A DNA stretch of 28,797 bases. Origin: an uncultured Flavobacteriaceae bacterium. GTDB taxonomy: Bacteria > Bacteroidota > Bacteroidia > Flavobacteriales > Flavobacteriaceae. Positions within the stretch are counted from its first letter, which is position 1. Each line of letters starts with the position of its first letter. Position numbers and translations under genes: made by a program. Where the stretch lies: NCBI GenBank assembly GCA_937901915.1, contig CALGUD010000012.1, positions 1-28,797 on the forward strand, in the 5' to 3' direction. Positions 7,866 to 14,401 of the stretch are shown in pieces. The notes below the pieces were generated by a model. That model had not been told where the DNA came from and searched no databases. It saw nothing but the letters and a program-made list of their open reading frames with translations.

Positions 7866-9275
7866 TTAAATATTTAACAAGATGGGATAAATCTCTTCAA
7901 ATGATGTTTTCCCTTTATAAAATAATTCAAATGCCTTATCAGACAATCGTTTAATATCTATCTTCGATGAATTTTCAATATTTTCACCCGTTTTAATTAA
8001 CCGTGTTACTTCAGTATTTATCGGAAGTATTTCATATATAGCTTTCCTTCCTTTATAGCCGGTAAAGTAACATTTGGAACAACCTGTTGGCAGATAATGG
8101 TTCTTTACTTCAATTTTCGGTTTATAGGTCCTGGGTAAAATAGTTTCATCAAATTTTTCTTCTTTTTTACATGAATCGCATAAAAGCCTTAATAATCTTT
8201 GAGCCACAGAAATGTTTAGCGTTTCGGCTAAAAGAAAAGAAGGAACACCCATATCAATTAGCCTGGAAATAGTTCCTAAGGCCGAATTTGTATGTATAGT
8301 AGATAAAACCAAATGCCCTGTTAATGATGCCCGAATGGCCATTTGTGCCGTTTCCGAATCCCTTATTTCCCCTAACATAATAATATCAGGGTCTTGTCTT
8401 AAAAAAGATCTTAGGGCACTTGCAAAGGTTAATCCGATATTCTCTTTTAACTGAACCTGATTAATCCCTTTTAAAGTATATTCTATAGGATCTTCTACCG
8501 TAACAATATTTCTTTTGGTATTGTTTAAATACTTTAGAGTTCCGTATAAACTAGTGGTTTTACCTGAACCGGTTGGTCCACTTATCAGGACAATACCGTT
8601 GGTTTTTTTAATAGCTTCTAAATATAGTTCTAAATCTTCTTCTTCAAAACCTAAAGCATTTATTTCCAAATGTGATGCATCCCTGCCAAGTATACGCATT
8701 ACAACCTTTTCTCCATAATGAGTGGGAAGAATGGATACTCTTATGTCAAAATCATCAAATTCAATTCTACCATCCTGAGGGAGCCTCTTTTCTGTAATGT
8801 CAAGGTTTGATTTTATTTTTATCTTGTTAATTAACTCAAGATAATTATCTTTTTCAATTTTATTCTTTTCGATCAGATGTCCATCAATACGAAACCTGAC
8901 GCGTGCTTCGTTATCATAAACTTCAATATGAATATCACTCGCATTGATATTTCTGGCATTAAAAATCAGCTCTTCGAGAAAATCATTGTCAAAGGATTCA
9001 TTTACGATAACAGAATCTCCCTTTCTGTAATAAATGGATAATGTTTTTTGAACAATTTCTTTATTAAGAGGTTCAAACAGTATTTCTTTATCAAATATAA
9101 GTTTTAGCTCTTCCTTAATCTGATTTGTGTGCTGTATGGTATTGTCAATATAAAATAGGAAAGATTCTGAATTACAATCTTTAGGAATAATATTAAAGTG
9201 ATTGGCTATATCAGAAGATATAACCTGCTGCTGCTCAACATTAAGTTCTATATAAGTGGTGTTATCTATAGCCAT
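7866..9275 (-). CDS. gspE: GspE/PilB-type secretion ATPase
   Basis: The protein has 469 residues from the ATG at 9275. A longer frame adds 12 residues from 9311 but would deepen the overlap with the peptidase gene to 50 bases. Visible motifs are Walker A GPTGSGKT (about 233-240), Asp box TVEDPIEY (about 259-266), Walker B DPDIIMLGEIRD (about 295-306), the His box HLVLSTIHTN, and a four-Cys zinc site (CDSC about 366-369 and CSKC about 399-402). The zinc site is typical of GspE and PilB assembly ATPases and is absent from PilT. The N-terminal region is only about 100 residues, shorter than in many GspE proteins. It powers pseudopilus assembly at the inner membrane together with GspF and the GspL-like protein. 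It is the only ATPase in the block, so nothing here suggests pilus retraction. Confidence 0.95.
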   Translation of the reverse strand: MAIDNTTYIELNVEQQQVISSDIANHFNIIPKDCNSESFLFYIDNTIQHTNQIKEELKLIFDKEILFEPLNKEIVQKTLSIYYRKGDSVIVNESFDNDFLEELIFNARNINASDIHIEVYDNEARVRFRIDGHLIEKNKIEKDNYLELINKIKIKSNLDITEKRLPQDGRIEFDDFDIRVSILPTHYGEKVVMRILGRDASHLEINALGFEEEDLELYLEAIKKTNGIVLISGPTGSGKTTSLYGTLKYLNNTKRNIVTVEDPIEYTLKGINQVQLKENIGLTFASALRSFLRQDPDIIMLGEIRDSETAQMAIRASLTGHLVLSTIHTNSALGTISRLIDMGVPSFLLAETLNISVAQRLLRLLCDSCKKEEKFDETILPRTYKPKIEVKNHYLPTGCSKCYFTGYKGRKAIYEILPINTEVTRLIKTGENIENSSKIDIKRLSDKAFELFYKGKTSFEEIYPILLNI

Positions 9276-9771
9276 CAATAAATAAATTATGTCCGGAAAC
9301 CATTGTAACACTCATAAAAATCAATAAATATATCGATAAATACCCCGCCAGAGGAATTGTTTTTTTCTCAGAAAAATTTTTAATAATAAGATGTGTGAAT
9401 AACGAAAACAACAAACCTGTAATGAAGAATAAAATAAATTTATTCAAAGTAAAGAGTGGAGATACCGCTATTAAAAAAATTATATCACCAAGGCCTAAAA
9501 ATTTATCGATGGGATTAATTAACTTTCTGGACTTAAGGGAATAATAAATAAAAAGCCCAATGATGTTGATAAGTACAAAACCTACTATTTTAACAGTATC
9601 GATGTAACTTAACCCGTTAGTTAAATGGTTTAAAATAATTGTATTCAGTAGAAGTATTGACAACAGGAAAATATGAATCTGCCTTGACCTGATATCCTGA
9701 TAAGAGATGCCAACAAGTAAAATGATTAGAATTATGTTTGTAATAGTAAGAATCAACTCAATCTTTAACAA
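9262..9771 (-). CDS. Short type A24 prepilin peptidase (no N-methyltransferase domain)
   Basis: The protein has 169 residues and is almost entirely membrane-embedded, with five or six helices. Both catalytic aspartates of the A24 family are visible: D26 in YQDIRSRQI and D96 in the GLGD motif (GLGDIIFL). A conserved-looking IPLAGYL follows near residue 139. The large cytoplasmic Zn/N-methylation domain of classical PilD/GspO is absent, so it should cleave leaders but may not methylate. No in-frame ATG exists near the start; the start codon is a TTG at 9771, inside the end of gspG (14-base overlap). A second TTG at 9756 is an alternative. It sits between gspG and gspE, so it probably processes the four pseudopilins of this operon. 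Confidence 0.9.
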   Translation of the reverse strand: MLKIELILTITNIILIILLVGISYQDIRSRQIHIFLLSILLLNTIILNHLTNGLSYIDTVKIVGFVLINIIGLFIYYSLKSRKLINPIDKFLGLGDIIFLIAVSPLFTLNKFILFFITGLLFSLFTHLIIKNFSEKKTIPLAGYLSIYLLIFMSVTMVSGHNLFIDGYR

Positions 9772-10165
9772 TTTCTTTTAATACTCTATCCTGGTCTATT
9801 TCCCACGTATTATAAGCCCCATCTCCATCAAAATCCTGTAATGATGTAGCTCTTGCTTTAAATCCGTTTAAGGAGGCTTCTGTAATCTCTATGAGATAAA
9901 CAGCTTGTCCTCCTTTATCAATAGTTAATGATTGTTCAAATCCAATTTCATCAAAATCTGCACTATATTTTGAGTGTCTGTAAAAATGGCTTTTTTGCAA
10001 TCCATATACCATATTTAGCATGTTTTGGGCTTCAATGGATTTAGCTTTAGATATAATGGATGTTTGATTGGGGAGTACCAAATATATCAAAATACCAATT
10101 ATACATAATACAATTAATATTTCAGAAAGTGAGTAGGCTTTTAGATATAGGTTCTTTTTTTTCAT
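9758..10165 (-). CDS. gspG: GspG-like major pseudopilin
   Basis: The protein has 135 residues from the ATG at 10165. A class III leader MKKKNLYLKA is followed by the mature N-terminus YSLSEILIVL, with Glu at +5 and a hydrophobic helix of about 20 residues. The residue before the cleavage site is Ala, not the usual Gly. The C-terminal part contains DFDGDGAYNTWEIDQD, an acidic loop resembling the calcium site of GspG proteins. An ATG six codons upstream (10183) is possible. However, the promoter in the preceding gap would place the transcript start almost on that codon, which favours 10165. As the only pilin here with a GspG-type acidic loop, and with its own promoter, it is the best candidate for the major subunit. 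Confidence 0.85.
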   Translation of the reverse strand: MKKKNLYLKAYSLSEILIVLCIIGILIYLVLPNQTSIISKAKSIEAQNMLNMVYGLQKSHFYRHSKYSADFDEIGFEQSLTIDKGGQAVYLIEITEASLNGFKARATSLQDFDGDGAYNTWEIDQDRVLKEIVKD

Positions 10166-10191
10166 ATTTAAACTATTAATCATCTGAAACG

Positions 10192-10220
10192 CAAAAATAT
10201 AACTTTATCTATAAGAACAA
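10192..10220 (-). promoter_or_regulatory. Promoter of gspG (flavobacterial TTG-N18-TAnnTTTG type)
   Basis: On the minus strand, TTG (10218-10220) is separated by 18 bases from TATTTTTG (10192-10199), an exact match to the TTG-N17-23-TAnnTTTG consensus of Flavobacteriia. It lies in the 43-base gap between gspF and gspG, the only sizeable gap in the block. It would allow gspG and the genes after it to be expressed above the minor pseudopilins. Confidence 0.7.
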
Positions 10221-10226
10221 AATTTA

Positions 10227-11363
10227 CTACGACCCAATTACTTTACTTAGGTTAAAAATAGGAGAATACATCGCAATCATAATGAATCCTACTATTGCTC
10301 CAATAATGATAATCATTAAGGGCTCCAGGATAGTTCCTACCATTTTTATTGAATGATCAATTTCATCATTTAATTGTTCCGAAAGCTTATCAAACATTGA
10401 ATCTAACTCATTTACCTGCTCTCCAATAGCTACCATACTGATTAGTTTTTTTGAGAAAAAAGGTTTTTTCGCCAACCCGACACTTAAAAGTTCCCCTTTT
10501 AAAATATTTTGTTGGGCTACATTCAAGGTTTGCTTTATAGGATAAAAAGATAACATTCGCTCTGTTAATTCTAAAGAAGTAATTAATGGTGTTTTTGCGG
10601 ATAGCAATAAACTCATTGATTGACAAAATCTGGCAGTATACATTTTTTTTATAAATCTTCCAACATAGGGGGTTTGAAGAATTATTTTACTTAGCCCGTT
10701 TTTATAAGTATAATTGTTTTTATAAAAATAATGAATGGCAAACACGAATACGAATATTCCCAAAAGCACAAACATTATTAGATTAAAATTTGAAGATAAC
10801 TTAATAACAAATTTTGTGATTTCAGGAAGGTCCTTTCCAAATTGTGTAAACACATTGGAAAACATAGGCACTACATAATTAAGCATAAAATACAATACAG
10901 CAAGTGTAATTACGAAAATGAACAGAGGGTATGTCAGCACTGAAACTATTTGTCTCCGCATTTTTATTTTTCTCGAAAAAAACATCTGAAGTTGATCCAG
11001 TACTTCGGGTAATTTTTTAGTTTCTTCGCCAATTTTAATACTATAATATTCATAAGGGGAAAATTGTTTATCATACTCCTTAAGAGTAATATATAATGAT
11101 TTACCTTTAACAACCTGCCTGTTTATGTCTTTAAAAATTTTCTTTAAGTGTTTAGAATTTTCCTGTTCACTTAAAATTGTTAAAGCTTGATTAAAATCTA
11201 CTCCCGACTTAATTAAAGTTGAAAACTCCCTGTAAAAAGACTCTTTCTGCTTGTCGGAAAATTTTTTCAGTAAACTTGTACTGAAAAATGAAGTATCCTT
11301 CACTTCTTTCTTTTTAGAAGTGCTTTTGCTTTTTAAATCATATGCAGATACATCAATTTTCAT
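10227..11363 (-). CDS. gspF: GspF/PilC inner-membrane platform protein
   Basis: The protein has 378 residues with the duplicated T2SSF domain. The first copy is at about 45-168 (FSTLIKSGVDFNQALTIL, IGEETKKLPEVLDQL) and the second at about 245-368 (FCQSMSLLLSAKTPLITSLE, IGEQVNELDSMFDKLSEQL). Three membrane helices lie at about 143-163, 195-212 and 347-366. The basic N-terminal tail (about 1-40) is cytoplasmic. GspF is the rotor-like platform that GspE turns during pilus assembly. The start ATG overlaps the end of the GspJ-like gene by 11 bases. The gene order pseudopilins - F - G - peptidase - E - D differs from the classical proteobacterial C-D-E-F-G-H-I-J-K-L-M order. Confidence 0.93.
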   Translation of the reverse strand: MKIDVSAYDLKSKSTSKKKEVKDTSFFSTSLLKKFSDKQKESFYREFSTLIKSGVDFNQALTILSEQENSKHLKKIFKDINRQVVKGKSLYITLKEYDKQFSPYEYYSIKIGEETKKLPEVLDQLQMFFSRKIKMRRQIVSVLTYPLFIFVITLAVLYFMLNYVVPMFSNVFTQFGKDLPEITKFVIKLSSNFNLIMFVLLGIFVFVFAIHYFYKNNYTYKNGLSKIILQTPYVGRFIKKMYTARFCQSMSLLLSAKTPLITSLELTERMLSFYPIKQTLNVAQQNILKGELLSVGLAKKPFFSKKLISMVAIGEQVNELDSMFDKLSEQLNDEIDHSIKMVGTILEPLMIIIIGAIVGFIMIAMYSPIFNLSKVIGS

Positions 11364-11853
11364 TTACAAACTTTTTATTTATAGCCTCACTTTGGTCAAT
11401 GTACTTATAAAAACGCTGATGAATAGTATCTTCCGGCAGTTTAATACTCATTTCAATTGTTACATCATCAGAAAAAAATGATTCTTTGTGTGACTCTGAT
11501 ACTGAGAAATTATAATAATCCAAATCAAAATGACTTGTAGTATTATTTATCCTTCTTGAAATTCCACTATTGAGAAATTTATATTCGATAACAGATTCGT
11601 CGTAATTTTTTAGAAACAAGACTTTGCCTTCCACTTCAATCTTGTCTGTCAAATATAAGTCTCTTTTAAAGGTTGATTCAAAAAGCTGATAATCAAGTAT
11701 TATATTATTATAATTGTTATGGTTAATAAATTGTTTGCCAAAAAAAGAAATGATGGTGTAAGTCAGCCCTATGATAATGGCCATTATCAGTAAGCTTATG
11801 AGCGCTTCTAAAATTGTAAACGCTTTAAATTTATTTGTGCATTTCATTGACAT
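11353..11853 (-). CDS. GspJ-like minor pseudopilin
   Basis: The protein has 166 residues. A short basic leader (MSMKCTNKFKA) is followed by FTILEALISLLIMAIIIGL, a class III pilin N-terminus with Glu at +5 and Ala at -1. An ATG two codons further in (11847) is an alternative start. The mature domain is beta-rich, with phrases such as FESTFKRDLYLTDKIEVEGK and FLKNYDESVIEYKFLN. This matches the GspJ/PilW pattern of comparing a reference strand with a measured value, but GspH is not excluded. It overlaps its neighbours by 23 and 11 bases. With the GspI-like and GspK-like proteins it would form the initiating tip complex. Confidence 0.75.
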   Translation of the reverse strand: MSMKCTNKFKAFTILEALISLLIMAIIIGLTYTIISFFGKQFINHNNYNNIILDYQLFESTFKRDLYLTDKIEVEGKVLFLKNYDESVIEYKFLNSGISRRINNTTSHFDLDYYNFSVSESHKESFFSDDVTIEMSIKLPEDTIHQRFYKYIDQSEAINKKFVNEN

Positions 11854-12190
11854 ATATCAATCGCTTTTCCTTAAATACTTTCTTACCGATAGAAATAGTA
11901 AAAATAACTTCTTTAAGATTTTCCCCAGAACCTTTATAATCCGAAACCTTCTTATTTATTTTACAACCTTTAAAATTGAATGTTTCGTCTAAAAAGGTAT
12001 TATCCTGTATATCCTTATTTAATATTGTTTCTACTTCATTAATCGCCTTATGATAGGTGATTGATTTGCCGGAATTGGTAACATTTACAAAAACCATCAC
12101 AGCTATTATAACACAAATAGAAATAATAGCTATTGCGATTACTGACTCCACAATAGATGATCCTTTTAAATATTTATAATTTTTTAACAA
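11831..12190 (-). CDS. GspI-like minor pseudopilin
   Basis: The protein has 119 residues. The leader MLKNYKYLKG is followed by SSIVESVIAIAIISICVIIA: Gly at -1, Glu at +5, then a hydrophobic helix. It is the smallest of the four pilin-like proteins, as GspI usually is. The GspI-like name is from size and order only. The start is a TTG at 12190, because no ATG is available in frame before the leader. The TTG lies in the last codons of the GspK-like gene (17-base overlap), suggesting coupled translation. Confidence 0.75.
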   Translation of the reverse strand: MLKNYKYLKGSSIVESVIAIAIISICVIIAVMVFVNVTNSGKSITYHKAINEVETILNKDIQDNTFLDETFNFKGCKINKKVSDYKGSGENLKEVIFTISIGKKVFKEKRLIYVNEMHK

Positions 12191-13421
12191 CTACACTATT
12201 TTTTTTATGATTAAAATCAAATAAAGGTACATGGACCATTCCTTTGGGTAAACTATCTAAATTTATTTCAGAATTATGCAAAACATTCTCATGAACAGAT
12301 GTTTGGGTTTTTAAATTAAACCAATTTGTAAATACGTTTCCATATACCTTTCCTTTTAATTCAGTATAGCCCGTACAAAATAGTCTTCCAACCAATTTGG
12401 CATCTTCTTCTAAAACAATATTTCTCTTTTTTGCATCATAAATATTTGTCCCTGTTACTATTATATCACCGATAAGCAAGCTTTCCTTTTTCATTACAAC
12501 ATTTACGGAATCTATATCATTAGAAGCCATTATTACTGAAGGATACATAAGTTTTGTGTTTTTCTCCAATACAATCTTTTTTTCAGCCATTACCTGTACA
12601 TTCCCTTGAAATCCAGATTTAAAGATCACTTCAGGAGCTTTAATGATCACATCTTTTAAGTTAACATTTTCTGCAATATGTATCTTGTTTGAAGACTCAA
12701 TTAAGATGTTCCCTTTAAAAGTTAAGGATGAAATCTCTTCTATATCATTTAACCTTACTAACAATGTTTTCTTATCAAAACCCCTCACAATTTCTTTTTG
12801 TCTTATAACATCATTAAAATCAATCTCTTCAAATTCCACTAAATCATAATCTAATTCCAGCGCTCTTGTATCAGGCAAGCTTCTCGCAGATTTACCTTTT
12901 AAGCCTTTTAAAATATGTCCTTGGTGGGAGGCGTCAATAAATGCATTTTCTACTACTCCTCCGGGAATTTTTATATCCCCAACTAAAACTGTTTTACCTG
13001 AAATTTTTAAGGGTGAGGCATAATTTGCTAGATATAATGCTGTTGTATTAAACTCCTCACTCTTTTTACCAACTAGTGCTGTTTTTGTGATTGTATCCAA
13101 CCTATGAAAAGTCTTTGAGATAAGGATATCATACCCCCCCCACTTTTTCTTTACTCCAATTGATTTGGTTTCACTTCGAAAACTTTCAATTGCTTGCTGT
13201 TCATTGTATGGGATTTTGTCAATGGAAGAGAGTAAGAAATTAAAAGCAGAATTATTATCGGCGATTAATTTATTTCCCATAGAGAATTTTTCGCCTAAAA
13301 TTTGTTGGTAAGATGATAATAGTACCAAACTTCCACATAAAATTGAGACAAGTAAACAAACAAAAATTGCATTAATTAATGATGATGCTTTAACTCTATT
13401 TTTTAGTTTTTTGATTTTCAT
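12174..13421 (-). CDS. GspK-like minor pseudopilin with a large beta-solenoid-like region
   Basis: The protein has 415 residues from the ATG at 13421; an upstream TTG at 13436 is less likely. A basic leader (MKIKKLKNRVKA) is followed by SSLINAIFVCLLVSILCGSL. This is a pilin-like helix with Asn in place of Glu at +5, as GspK proteins also lack that Glu. An alpha/beta stretch follows. From about residue 230 to 370 come short hydrophobic strands at regular intervals with turn residues between them (LTFKGNILIES, VNLKDVIIKAPEVIFK, NVQVMAEKKIVLE, KLVGRLFCTG, TELKGKVYGNVFTN). The pattern is that of a bactofilin-like or beta-helical solenoid. GspK proteins normally have a helical insertion instead. 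This makes the tip unusually long and repetitive. The fold is inferred from pattern, not shown. Confidence 0.7.
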   Translation of the reverse strand: MKIKKLKNRVKASSLINAIFVCLLVSILCGSLVLLSSYQQILGEKFSMGNKLIADNNSAFNFLLSSIDKIPYNEQQAIESFRSETKSIGVKKKWGGYDILISKTFHRLDTITKTALVGKKSEEFNTTALYLANYASPLKISGKTVLVGDIKIPGGVVENAFIDASHQGHILKGLKGKSARSLPDTRALELDYDLVEFEEIDFNDVIRQKEIVRGFDKKTLLVRLNDIEEISSLTFKGNILIESSNKIHIAENVNLKDVIIKAPEVIFKSGFQGNVQVMAEKKIVLEKNTKLMYPSVIMASNDIDSVNVVMKKESLLIGDIIVTGTNIYDAKKRNIVLEEDAKLVGRLFCTGYTELKGKVYGNVFTNWFNLKTQTSVHENVLHNSEINLDSLPKGMVHVPLFDFNHKKNSVVVKKL

Positions 13422-14229
13422 CTTTCTTACTTCCAAATAATTTCTTGAAAAAAGATTGCTTCTCCCCTTTTGGAGCCTCTTTCTTTTTTGTTTTGGCTTT
13501 CTTAGGTTTCATAAGAGTTTCATTCGCAGCAGGTAATGAATCCTCTTTACTTCCGAACAATCTCTTGAAAAAGGACTTATTTTCCTTTTCAGAGGAGTCA
13601 ATTTTTTTTGTTTTAGTTGTTTTTTTAGTATTTGTGTCGGAAATGGAATCTTTATTTTTACTAAAAAACCTTTTAATAAAAGATGGCTTATTTTCCGATG
13701 CTGCCGTTTGATCAGTTTTGGGAATTACAGGTGCTCCCAGCTTGTAATGAATGGTATCTCCGGCTCTAAAATCAACCCATTTTCCGTGTTTTAAATTCTT
13801 ATTAAAATTACCTTCTACAATTTTAGTCCCCGTACTATCAAACTCTAAGTATTTCCCATCTTTGAGACCTTTTTTCCATTCCATTTGCTTTTTTATGGTC
13901 CCGGTTTTATACCATTCTGTCCATATCCCTTTCTTCAATCCATAATGAAAAGTTCCTCTTTCGGCCAATTGGTCTGTCCGGTAAAATTTCATAAAAGTAG
14001 TGTGTAAAAGGTATCCACCGGAGATATAATCTGTAGAATGGATCTCCCCTCCCTTAAACCAATAAACTTGGGTGTTTTTAGCTACTTTTTCTTTTTTCTT
14101 ATCCAATAAGACATAAAATTCAAATGAATAATCTGTATTATATATAATTTTCTTCTGTAAATTATCTTTTACAAAGCCGAAAAGACATAATACAAACAAA
14201 ATAAAAAGTGCTTTTTTTATCGAAACCAT
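13396..14229 (-). CDS. Membrane-anchored MORN/YwqK-type repeat protein with a tripled basic C-terminal motif; first gene of the T2SS-like block
   Basis: The protein has 277 residues. A membrane anchor or uncleaved signal (IKKALFILFVLCLFGFV, about 4-20) precedes MORN/YwqK-type repeats at about 75-155 (FYRTDQLAERGTFHYGLKKG, EWKKGLKDGKYLEF, GNFNKNLKHGKWVDF). The C-terminal 100 residues are Lys-rich and disordered-looking. They carry three copies of a short amphipathic motif: SFIKRFFSKNKD (183-194), SFFKRLFGSKED (219-230) and SFFKKLFGSKKD (259-270), about 36-40 residues apart. YwqK-type repeats are common in Bacteroidota and have no single agreed function. It overlaps the GspK-like gene by 26 bases and heads the operon, so a role in this machine is likely. 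The tripled motif could bind membrane or a multimeric partner (speculative). Confidence 0.7.
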   Translation of the reverse strand: MVSIKKALFILFVLCLFGFVKDNLQKKIIYNTDYSFEFYVLLDKKKEKVAKNTQVYWFKGGEIHSTDYISGGYLLHTTFMKFYRTDQLAERGTFHYGLKKGIWTEWYKTGTIKKQMEWKKGLKDGKYLEFDSTGTKIVEGNFNKNLKHGKWVDFRAGDTIHYKLGAPVIPKTDQTAASENKPSFIKRFFSKNKDSISDTNTKKTTKTKKIDSSEKENKSFFKRLFGSKEDSLPAANETLMKPKKAKTKKKEAPKGEKQSFFKKLFGSKKDENQKTKK

Positions 14230-14244
14230 TGTTAATTAAAAAAT

Positions 14245-14265
14245 TTATATTATGCAATAATATAA
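14245..14265. promoter_or_regulatory. Perfect AT-rich palindrome in the leader of the T2SS-like block
   Basis: The arms TTATATTAT and ATAATATAA surround GCA (9-bp perfect arms), 15 bases upstream of the first ATG (14229). It is a candidate operator or a structured leader. No convincing TTG-N18-TAnnTTTG promoter was found in this gap. Confidence 0.4.
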
Positions 14266-14280
14266 AAAGTTCCTCAATAA

Positions 14281-14295
14281 TAAGGAATATCCTTA
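14281..14295. promoter_or_regulatory. Second palindrome (TAAGGA-ATA-TCCTTA) in the same leader
   Basis: Six-base perfect arms surround a 3-base centre, 51-65 bases upstream of the first ATG of the block. Together with the palindrome at 14245-14265 it may mark a regulator site. Chance is possible because the region is AT-rich. Confidence 0.3.
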
Positions 14296-14340
14296 CTTTT
14301 ATAAGTTATTTGCTTATAATAGATTAAAGATTATTTATTG

Positions 14341-14375
14341 AAAAAATTAAAACTCTTTGAGTCCTCAAAGAGTTT
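14341..14375 (-). terminator. Rho-independent terminator of the glycyl-tRNA synthetase gene
   Basis: On the minus strand an 11-bp perfect stem (AAACTCTTTGA / TCAAAGAGTTT) with loop GGAC is followed by TAATTTTTT. It begins about 27 bases after the glyQS stop. It separates glyQS from the secretion block downstream on the same strand, so the block needs its own promoter. Confidence 0.85.
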
Positions 14376-14401
14376 AACAAGTATTTCTATTAATTATACC
14401 T

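Noticed and set aside
3308..14229. The block as an ordinary type IV pilus for twitching
   Set aside because: There is no PilT-type ATPase and no large adhesin pilin. GspL and GspM-like proteins and one assembly ATPase fit a T2SS-type or non-retracting system better, though T4P-like use cannot be excluded.
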